A DNA stretch of 28,513 nt, from the IMG/VR virus record IMGVR_UViG_3300025383_000943, positions 1 to 28,513 of that record. One strand, given 5' to 3'. A program made the translations under genes and the position numbers. Positions 1 to 5,680 of this stretch are shown in pieces (position 1 is the first letter of the stretch; each line of letters opens with the position of its first letter). The DNA is from a virus. The notes below the pieces were generated by a model. The model was not told the origin of the DNA, did not search any database, and saw only the letters and a program-made list of their open reading frames with translations.

Positions 1-112
1 CAACAACCATTTCAAGACCTGAACATTTTGCAGTGATGCTATTCACATATTGATCACGAATTTGTTGCTCAGTTAACCCGCCGTACATTTTGATTTCGTT
101 TGCTTTTGACAT
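1..112 (-). CDS. Small hypothetical protein, C-terminus cut by window edge
   Basis: An open frame starts at an ATG (110-112) and stays open to the left edge, giving 37 residues that begin MSKANEIKMYGG. The start is supported by a good Shine-Dalgarno sequence (AGGGAG) about 6 nt upstream and by a sigma-70 promoter at 144-172. I do not recognise the family. It lies at the end of a series of tiny genes, each with its own promoter, typical of early host-takeover genes of large phages. The function is unknown. Confidence 0.6.
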   Translation of the reverse strand, partial: MSKANEIKMYGGLTEQQIRDQYVNSITAKCSGLEMVV

Positions 113-197
113 TTTGTAACTCCCTTTTAACTACAATACAAGTATTATAACAAATCTGCGATTTTACTGCAACCAAAAAGTGTTGTTTTTATGCAAC
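113..197. repeat. Promoter-leader cassette, copy A of an 85-bp direct repeat
   Basis: This copy matches 394-478 with about 5 mismatches in 85 bases. On the minus strand it carries, in order, the last two codons (V-A) and stop of the 67-aa gene, a sigma-70 promoter, and the Shine-Dalgarno region up to the next ATG. The whole intergenic cassette is therefore duplicated, including the end of the upstream gene. Confidence 0.9.
144..172 (-). promoter_or_regulatory. Sigma-70 promoter of the leftmost small gene
   Basis: On the minus strand it reads TTGCAG, a 17-bp spacer, then TATAAT, with a TG one base before the -10 (extended -10). It sits 32 bases before the ATG at 112, leaving room for a short leader with a Shine-Dalgarno sequence. 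Confidence 0.8.
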
Positions 198-392
198 AAA
201 ATCAATTATATATTCGCCTGCAACAGGGCCGTTAAGTTCGATTGAACCGCAGGTCAATGACAATTCATCGTAAACTTCTTGGAGTTTTTCTTCGGAACAT
301 TCTACAAAAAGACTGCCATTGTAGAAACAGGCTTTGCGTGATTCGCCTAAAATTGACTCTACACGATGTAATACTACTGTTTCGAAACCCAT
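189..392 (-). CDS. Small hypothetical early protein (67 aa)
   Basis: The 67-aa product begins MGFETVVLHRVESILGESRK and contains no motif I recognise. It has two cysteines and alternating polar and hydrophobic stretches that could form a small alpha/beta fold. The start is well supported: AAGGAG lies upstream and a sigma-70 promoter lies at 425-453. The last two codons and stop fall inside the 85-bp repeat. Position and promoter suggest an early gene; the function is unknown. Confidence 0.75.
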   Translation of the reverse strand: MGFETVVLHRVESILGESRKACFYNGSLFVECSEEKLQEVYDELSLTCGSIELNGPVAGEYIIDFVA

Positions 393-393
393 T

Positions 394-478
394 TTTGTAA
401 CTCCTTTTTAACTACAATACAAGTATTATAGCAAATTAGGGATTTTACTGCAACCAAAAAGTGTTGTTTTTATGCAAC
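394..478. repeat. Promoter-leader cassette, copy B of the 85-bp direct repeat
   Basis: This is the second copy of the cassette at 113-197. It contains the end of the 46-aa gene (V-A-stop), TTGCAG-17-TATAAT, and the AAGGAG region before the ATG at 392. The differences from copy A are in the spacer, in one base just upstream of the -10 hexamer and in one Shine-Dalgarno-flanking base, so promoter function should be kept. Confidence 0.9.
425..453 (-). promoter_or_regulatory. Sigma-70 promoter of the 67-aa gene
   Basis: TTGCAG, 17-bp spacer, TATAAT on the minus strand, with an extended -10 (TGC before TATAAT). It is embedded in repeat copy B, 32 bases before the ATG at 392. Confidence 0.8.
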
Positions 479-610
479 CAAGCGTAAGGGTTCTTTGACT
501 GGTTGTTGTATAGTTACAACACCACCGTGTACCTTGCGAAATAATTCTGCTGCTCCTTTGACGTAAAACTCAAAGACTCTACCATCCGGTGTTGTTAAAA
601 TATATTTCAT
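470..610 (-). CDS. Small hypothetical early protein (46 aa)
   Basis: This 46-aa frame begins MKYILTTPDGRVFEFYVKGA and ends R-L-V-A-stop inside repeat copy B. The ATG (608-610) is preceded by AGGAAT about 6 nt upstream and by a plausible sigma-70 promoter at 642-670. The sequence suggests a small beta-rich protein. No family was recognised. Its support comes from gene-like spacing, the ribosome-binding site and its place in the early small-gene series. Confidence 0.65.
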   Translation of the reverse strand: MKYILTTPDGRVFEFYVKGAAELFRKVHGGVVTIQQPVKEPLRLVA

Positions 611-641
611 TGCAATTCCTGGTTAAATCTACTACAGCAGC

Positions 642-670
642 AGTATAACATTATTTACAGGTCTGCACAA
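642..670 (-). promoter_or_regulatory. Probable sigma-70 promoter of the 46-aa gene
   Basis: On the minus strand it reads TTGTGC, 17 bp, TATACT. The hexamers are weaker than those of the neighbouring promoters but the spacing is the same. It lies between the stop of the nuclease gene (689) and the ATG at 610. Confidence 0.55.
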
Positions 671-688
671 GTGCCGAATCAGAGTATA

Positions 689-1312
689 TTATATTTTAGG
701 TGGGTCCCAGTTTTGCCATTCTTGTTGTCTTTTTTTAGAATCCTTTTGCACTTTTTCATAAAATTCGATAGCTTCTTTTTTTAATTGAGCAAGCCATTCT
801 TCTTTGGTTAATGTAGTTACAGGAGACTCCAAAAACTTTGTCATATTCTTAATTTGCAATTGGCCTTTGCCTATATTTTGAATAGCAAGATGATCCCAAT
901 TTAGTTCGTATACATCTAATGCAAATGTTTTTAATATAGTTTTTTCTTTACTATTATATAAAATGAAATTATAAATTAACGGACGATTTATATTTTTCAA
1001 CCGATCTATACTGATCATATTGGGCATTTTGAAATCTTTTGCGGCATCACTGCTTTTATGATCTATATACACATTACTGATTGAAATATCTTCAATTGAC
1101 CGGTTACTTGTAGCGGGCACAACATCGTCAAAATTGGCTTTAATAATATCATTACAAGCTTCTTCAATTTTATCAGCGATTCCCCGTTGCTGTAAGCCTT
1201 TAGAGTCGGGAAATTTAAGATTGCTGGCCAAACACTCTGTTAAGCGAGTTTTAATCGTTGTAGTCGGCTGAGTCAATTTGTTCTTTCCAAAAACTACGAG
1301 CGTCGGCTTCAT
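689..1312 (-). CDS. Putative PD-(D/E)XK type II restriction endonuclease, HincII-like
   Basis: From the ATG at 1312 the product has 207 aa. A PD-(D/E)XK-like core is visible: E74-D75 in SIEDIS, then Y-I-D84-H-K86, followed by FKMPNMIS. This matches the D..(D)xK then PN-I-S layout I recall for HincII. The C-terminus has T-K-E-E-W and then a charged helix, as in HincII. The likely role is site-specific cleavage of DNA. It lies downstream of a DNA methyltransferase in the same operon, suggesting a restriction-modification pair or a host-DNA-degrading nuclease whose target the phage methylates. The start is uncertain: an upstream TTG (1318) is unlikely, and the ATG overlaps the 56-aa gene by 62 bases in another frame. 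A TTG at 1276 would shorten the overlap. A restriction-fold homing enzyme is the alternative. Confidence 0.65.
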   Translation of the reverse strand: MKPTLVVFGKNKLTQPTTTIKTRLTECLASNLKFPDSKGLQQRGIADKIEEACNDIIKANFDDVVPATSNRSIEDISISNVYIDHKSSDAAKDFKMPNMISIDRLKNINRPLIYNFILYNSKEKTILKTFALDVYELNWDHLAIQNIGKGQLQIKNMTKFLESPVTTLTKEEWLAQLKKEAIEFYEKVQKDSKKRQQEWQNWDPPKI

Positions 1313-1421
1313 AGTCAAATGTTTCTAATACATTCATTCCACCGAGCGGATGCGGAAACCACACTAGCCAACGGCCTGAGTCTTCGTCTAGTGTGCAAAA
1401 TAATTCTACAGGATCTTCCAT
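1251..1421 (-). CDS. Small hypothetical protein (56 aa) overlapping the nuclease start
   Basis: A 56-aa frame starts at ATG 1419-1421 with a strong Shine-Dalgarno sequence (AGGAGT, about 6 nt away). It starts 10 bases after the methyltransferase stop. It is acidic and rich in aromatic residues (GRWLVWFPHPLGG near residues 17-29). No family was recognised. Its 3' part overlaps the nuclease reading frame, so either the nuclease starts later or the two genes truly overlap. Spacing and ribosome-binding site make it at least as credible as the long nuclease start. Confidence 0.6.
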   Translation of the reverse strand: MEDPVELFCTLDEDSGRWLVWFPHPLGGMNVLETFDYEADARSFWKEQIDSADYND

Positions 1422-1430
1422 TGTTTACTC

Positions 1431-2570
1431 CTATTTCTTAAACAAATAAATGCCTTCGGTCTTTGTAGACTTTTCTTCTCTATTATTACCTACGCCTGGT
1501 CGTGTGGTCAGCAACATATTGACAGTCTCCACATACTGAAACCCAACTTTTTTACTAATCTCGGTCCAACGATCTACAATACTAAAACTTTCCTTGCCCT
1601 GCTTGTAGTCTGCTATGTTAACAGCATAAATGCCATTTCGAACCAATCCCCTGTGAACCATAGTTAGTGTTGGTTCTACATACTGCTCAAACCAAGCATC
1701 CAAATTGGAAAATTTATTGTAGCATTGAGTAGGCTCATCGTTGTAACGCTCACAGTTAAAATAAGGTGGACTACTGAATGCTGCATCGTAAGTTTCAATG
1801 CCGGGCATAAAATCTTCACTGCCTGTGCAGTACACTTCAGAGTCTGTGCCAACGACTTCGGTAATCAGTGCACCCAATGCTTCAAGACCTGCATAAGTCT
1901 TGGTGTTGGGATCGATGCCGTGATAGGTATAACGCATATTTGAAGTCATTGCACCCATCATACGCCCGCCAAATCCCGCACTAAAATCCAATACAGTGCC
2001 GCCCCAAACAGGACAAATGTACTCCCAAACAGCACGGGCATTCATTGGTTTGAAGTTGGTAATAGTGCCACCATTGACCAATTCCAAGGCAGTACGTAAC
2101 GCTGAAGGAAATACTGCTTGATCACCGTTGTCTCTAAATTGATAGCAGATTCGAATAGCACGACGTAATTTTGCATCGTGGTTAAATCTGCTTTTCAATC
2201 CCACAGAATTGTTGTCGCCCCAAGCTGCTTCCTGCATACCAGGAAACCAAAAACGACTAAACGCAGAACCAGCACTACCACCAATTGCCAGTGTACGCTT
2301 TTTAACTGACTTTGAACTGGCCGCAACATCTGCAATCTGCTGACGACAGCCTTCTAAACTATAGTAGGTAATGGGAACGATGCCCACACTACGATAAATT
2401 TGGAAAGCAGATTCCTGTATGGCTTCACGACCAGCATCATCTGCGGCAAGCCAACGTTCTTTGCTTAATGCCCGTAGTTGGTCATATACACCTTCATAGC
2501 CAGTGTACGAGTCGGCAGTAGGTGTGACGCCCCACTCAGCACATATTTGATTGTAATACTGTTCGATCAT
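1431..2570 (-). CDS. DNA methyltransferase (N6-adenine or N4-cytosine type)
   Basis: This 379-aa protein has an AdoMet-binding motif I at 195-204 (DFSAGFGGRM) and an acidic strand end (GIDPN, 218-222). Its catalytic motif IV, SSPPYF, is at 266-271. S-P-P-Y is the signature of amino-methyltransferases acting on adenine N6 or cytosine N4. Motif I precedes motif IV. The roughly 190 N-terminal residues are an additional domain, possibly for target recognition. The gene follows an exported-protein gene by 3 bases and precedes the 56-aa and nuclease genes, all apparently read from the promoter at 2888-2916. It probably protects phage DNA. Target sequence and base specificity cannot be read from the sequence. 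Confidence 0.85.
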   Translation of the reverse strand: MIEQYYNQICAEWGVTPTADSYTGYEGVYDQLRALSKERWLAADDAGREAIQESAFQIYRSVGIVPITYYSLEGCRQQIADVAASSKSVKKRTLAIGGSAGSAFSRFWFPGMQEAAWGDNNSVGLKSRFNHDAKLRRAIRICYQFRDNGDQAVFPSALRTALELVNGGTITNFKPMNARAVWEYICPVWGGTVLDFSAGFGGRMMGAMTSNMRYTYHGIDPNTKTYAGLEALGALITEVVGTDSEVYCTGSEDFMPGIETYDAAFSSPPYFNCERYNDEPTQCYNKFSNLDAWFEQYVEPTLTMVHRGLVRNGIYAVNIADYKQGKESFSIVDRWTEISKKVGFQYVETVNMLLTTRPGVGNNREEKSTKTEGIYLFKK

Positions 2571-2573
2571 CGA

Positions 2574-2858
2574 TTAAGGTGTTAATTGTAGCATACGATC
2601 CACTTGATGTTGATTTTGTCCGGGCAATGGGGTACGAGGATCAGGAGTGGGAATCGTATAGGGTTTTTGTACGCTGATGATTTGTGTAATTGGCGGTTGA
2701 ATTGCACGTTTTGCGTCCCAGCAACTCTGCGGACAAGGATTGGCAATTACTCGCCCTTGCCCTGGAGCAACCACATAATCTTCGTATTTGTAGACCTGTA
2801 TTTGTGCCTGTGCTGCGATACCAGAAAGTAATACTAAAGTTAACATTAGTTTTTTCAT
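2574..2858 (-). CDS. Small exported protein (94 aa) with signal peptide
   Basis: The N-terminus (MKKLMLTLVLLSGIAAQAQ) is a classic Sec signal peptide with probable cleavage after AQA near residue 18. The mature part of about 75 residues has two cysteines in the order N-P-C-P-Q-S-C and a proline-rich C-terminus. In the periplasm the cysteines could form a disulphide. No family was recognised. It is the first gene after a perfect sigma-70 promoter and is followed at once by the methyltransferase. It is one of five proteins with clear N-terminal signal peptides in this window. Confidence 0.75.
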   Translation of the reverse strand: MKKLMLTLVLLSGIAAQAQIQVYKYEDYVVAPGQGRVIANPCPQSCWDAKRAIQPPITQIISVQKPYTIPTPDPRTPLPGQNQHQVDRMLQLTP

Positions 2859-2887
2859 ACTTGCCTCAATAGTTAAACCAATAACGT

Positions 2888-2916
2888 ATTATACGATATT
2901 AGTGAATTATTGTCAA
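2888..2916 (-). promoter_or_regulatory. Perfect consensus sigma-70 promoter
   Basis: On the minus strand it reads TTGACA, a 17-bp spacer, TATAAT. It drives the exported protein, methyltransferase and nuclease genes. The stop codon (TGA) of the 704-aa gene is inside the TTGACA, so promoter and upstream gene overlap. Confidence 0.88.
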
Positions 2917-5027
2917 ATATTACTGGCGTATTGTACGGCCGCCGGAGCACGGCGTGCTGCTTGGATGTCCGCTTGGGCAGGACGTTCAAATTTGTGTGTC
3001 CAAGATTTGCTGGCCAAGTCTGCACTGGGGAAACGTTTGGCTCTATAGTTAGCACCGTCGGGTTCGGTTAGTGCAAAGTCAATTTGTCCCTGCCAATTTT
3101 GTTTCCAATTTGGTCCCAATGCTTGTTTGAGTTTGGTTAAGCGTGGGCCGTTGTGACTGAACAATCCGCCTGCTGGCAGCCCATTGCTGTCCATATGTTC
3201 GTCATTGGCAAAAAAGCGTGATTCAACTTTTATGTTGGCCAACATACCAGCAATTTGTTCTTTGCTCATACGCCATTTGGTTCTGCAATACTGATAAATG
3301 TCTTGCCAAGGCACTGAGCCAGGTGCTTGTGGTATTTGTACTTTTGGTTTAGCAGCTGCACGGTACTGTGCAACCTTGGCCTGTGCAGGTGATCCTTTGG
3401 GTATCATCTTGGGATCCAATTTGCCGGTGGCAATTTTACTGATATCATCTTCGAATTCGATAGCCGAAGCAAATTCTTCTGCAGAACTAGTAGGTGCTGC
3501 TTTTGCAGTTTGTACTGGCTCTGGACCAGTGTCAGGCACTGCCACTTGTTGGCCAGGAGTTAATCGAGTATCCTTGTTCATATGATTGAGTTTGAATAGC
3601 TCTTGCGGTGTTGTGCCGTTTTGTCTTGCAATACTGTAAACAGTATCTCCAGGTTCTACTACTTGTTTTGCAATAGATGATTTAGCCAACGCACTACCTC
3701 CAGCTCCTGCCAGTGCAGCTCCGCCTAGCCCTCTTAAAAAACCTCGGCGACTAATGGCTTCATTGATATTTTTATTCAATGTATCTAGTTCGTGTTCGCC
3801 CGACGGAGTTAAGAACCAAAACCCGTCTCCGGGAGTAACAATTAATCCTGCAGATTCTAAACTATCATATACTCGTTGTTGTGCATCAGTTATGCCACGT
3901 ATATCTTGTTGGAAATCTAGTCTGTGATCGTTGGCAGTTTCTATGGCCTTTAACAATAACAATTTGCCGTAGCCTTGTCCAAGAAAACGACTTTCAACTT
4001 CGACTTCATTGTTAACATCATCAGATTCAGCACTTCGAACAAAACTAAACTGTCCTACATTTTTACCGTGTACTGTTAATTTAATTTGAAAACTGGTTTT
4101 GAAATTGTCTGGAGTGTGCACATCAAATTTAATTGGGCTTTCTGCATCTTCTTTGAAGAAGTCAGTAGCTTCCCATTTTTGTACTAAAAAGTTTTTTAGC
4201 TCAACGGTATTCTTTAGGCCCTTGATTCGCATAAACTGATTGATCTTGACTGCACTGTCATAGTCACTGCTGCCGGGTTTACGAGCATTGCTCATATCTA
4301 CACCTAATCCATCGTCCTCGTTAGGATGTCTACTACCATAAATCAACAAGTTTTGCACACGTTTCTTGGCACCGGCAGTGAGTTCGCTTTTGTTCTTCTT
4401 AAATATCATTTCTAATATTTCTTCTAAAAAGTTACGACTGCGATAACTTCTGGGACTAGGACGCGGTCCACGTAATACTGCGGCTGCTTGTTTAACGCCA
4501 ACTGCACGACGTGTATCTTGTAGTCGCCAAGCAGTTTCGTCCATATATAAAAAAGTAGGTATGCCACGTTGCTTTGCAGTTATCAACATTTCACGTGTAG
4601 CAGGACTACGAACTTCTGACTGTTCTTTCATCAGTATGTGTATTTCTCTTACTCCACCAATTGGTATGGTGTTGTCTCGACTGAACACACGATCTTCGCT
4701 TTCTCTAGTACGACCCGGACTATGTATCCAACTGCGTTCCCAATAGTCAATAGGTTTAACAGGATAACGTTGTGCAAACCAATCACCATCTAACACAAAC
4801 ATAGCAGCACCAGATCCTACAAATCTGTGATAGTCTCCAACTTTACTGCGTGTTGTGCTTAAAAAATATTGATAGCCCTTGGGAGCGTATCCGGCTTCAC
4901 TGGGATTTCCAGTGGTACTGCTTAACTTGAACACACCGTCACGAAGTATATCACGTGCAGCAGTTATACCTGCATAGTGGAATAATATGGGCGTTGCACC
5001 TTCAGCGAGGAATTCTGTTGCTCTCAT
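2913..5027 (-). CDS. Multidomain leader-tagged protein: ART-like + GNAT + internal Tat signal + LysM + lysozyme
   Basis: The 704-aa product has at least five parts. Residues 1-10 (MRATEFLAEG) resemble the T4 internal-protein capsid-targeting leader, with an L-A-E|G prohead-protease-like site. Residues 14-135 look like an ADP-ribosyltransferase fold: F-H17-Y18, YFLSTTR (54-60) and the E-rich R-E-S-E-D-R (108-113). Residues 300-405 look like a GNAT acetyltransferase, with R-F-L-G-Q-G-Y-G at 347-354. Residues 426-448 (SRRGFLRGL then a hydrophobic Ala/Gly stretch) form a typical twin-arginine signal, oddly internal and just after I-N-E|A (421-424). Then come LysM (456-498) and a phage lysozyme-like domain (572-690, candidate catalytic E602 in NIKVESRF). 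The start overlaps the previous stop (TAATG). Domain calls are from motif recognition; the ART and lysozyme activities are not proven. Confidence 0.75.
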   Translation of the reverse strand: MRATEFLAEGATPILFHYAGITAARDILRDGVFKLSSTTGNPSEAGYAPKGYQYFLSTTRSKVGDYHRFVGSGAAMFVLDGDWFAQRYPVKPIDYWERSWIHSPGRTRESEDRVFSRDNTIPIGGVREIHILMKEQSEVRSPATREMLITAKQRGIPTFLYMDETAWRLQDTRRAVGVKQAAAVLRGPRPSPRSYRSRNFLEEILEMIFKKNKSELTAGAKKRVQNLLIYGSRHPNEDDGLGVDMSNARKPGSSDYDSAVKINQFMRIKGLKNTVELKNFLVQKWEATDFFKEDAESPIKFDVHTPDNFKTSFQIKLTVHGKNVGQFSFVRSAESDDVNNEVEVESRFLGQGYGKLLLLKAIETANDHRLDFQQDIRGITDAQQRVYDSLESAGLIVTPGDGFWFLTPSGEHELDTLNKNINEAISRRGFLRGLGGAALAGAGGSALAKSSIAKQVVEPGDTVYSIARQNGTTPQELFKLNHMNKDTRLTPGQQVAVPDTGPEPVQTAKAAPTSSAEEFASAIEFEDDISKIATGKLDPKMIPKGSPAQAKVAQYRAAAKPKVQIPQAPGSVPWQDIYQYCRTKWRMSKEQIAGMLANIKVESRFFANDEHMDSNGLPAGGLFSHNGPRLTKLKQALGPNWKQNWQGQIDFALTEPDGANYRAKRFPSADLASKSWTHKFERPAQADIQAARRAPAAVQYASNI
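4999..5027 (-). repeat. 29-bp identical leader-coding repeat, copy 1
   Basis: These 29 bases encode MRATEFLAE plus the first two bases of the next Gly codon of the 704-aa protein. They are identical to 5652-5680 in the previous gene. Conservation of every wobble base suggests recent copying or recombination of the leader between genes. Confidence 0.95.
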
Positions 5028-5680
5028 TATGTATATATCAAACTATCTATTCTTTTGTAGCGGATGTTAAATGCGTTCATCAATAATTCTACTTCACGCA
5101 AACATTGATCTCTTGCCCCGCCAACTAAGTAAGCACCGCTAAATCTTTTTAGTTGTGCTACACTGGTCCAGTTAACACTAATAGGTTCATCGTTCATTTC
5201 TTGCATAACACCCATGATCAAACTTTGTTGTGGTGTGCGTCTGTTAGATGCAGGAAATTGCAATTCTCTACTGTCTGATTTCTTTTGTGCGTATAGTTCA
5301 CGTATAGTGGCAATAATAGTTGCAGGCTCTATTCCCGAATCCATCCAGCTTCTTAAATAGCCGTAGCCTTTGTCTACTATTTCAAAACGATTCCAGTTTA
5401 TAGGGCCGGCATAATTGGGATTATTATCATATTCATCATCATCAAATCCCACTGTTTCTTCCCAATAAGTTTGTATATCATTGATAGTATCGCCAGTGAG
5501 TCCTTGATCTTCTGCATTAACAAACATCAGTACCGGGCCAGTTTGTTGATTTACAAAATTAATAATTTCTGTGAATACAGAGTTTTCATCCCCGTCCATC
5601 ATACCTGAATATTCAGGTTGCACATCCACCACTATAACAGGGTGTGCTCGGCCTTCAGCGAGGAATTCTGTTGCTCTCAT
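5027..5680 (-). CDS. Leader-tagged isochorismatase-fold (cysteine hydrolase-like) protein
   Basis: The 217-aa protein starts with the same MRATEFLAEG leader as the next gene. After it comes an isochorismatase-like core: VIVVDVQPEY (D19 on the first strand), a lysine in VDKGYGYLR (K104), and GGARDQCLREVE with C193. D-K-C is the catalytic triad of cysteine hydrolases such as isochorismatase and nicotinamidase. About 60 acidic residues (78-100) are inserted in the middle. The substrate is unknown; nicotinamide-type substrates would be interesting beside an ADP-ribosyltransferase-like protein, but that is speculation. The start overlaps the stop of the amidoligase gene by ATGA, indicating translational coupling. 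Confidence 0.7.
   Translation of the reverse strand: MRATEFLAEGRAHPVIVVDVQPEYSGMMDGDENSVFTEIINFVNQQTGPVLMFVNAEDQGLTGDTINDIQTYWEETVGFDDDEYDNNPNYAGPINWNRFEIVDKGYGYLRSWMDSGIEPATIIATIRELYAQKKSDSRELQFPASNRRTPQQSLIMGVMQEMNDEPISVNWTSVAQLKRFSGAYLVGGARDQCLREVELLMNAFNIRYKRIDSLIYT
5652..5680 (-). repeat. 29-bp identical leader-coding repeat, copy 2
   Basis: This copy encodes MRATEFLAE plus two bases at the start of the isochorismatase-fold gene and is identical to 4999-5027. The codons after it diverge at once, so only the leader is shared. Confidence 0.95.

Noticed and set aside
3298-3585. Plus-strand frame opposite the 704-aa gene
   Set aside because: It is antisense to a clear multidomain protein, has no ribosome-binding site and shows no motif.
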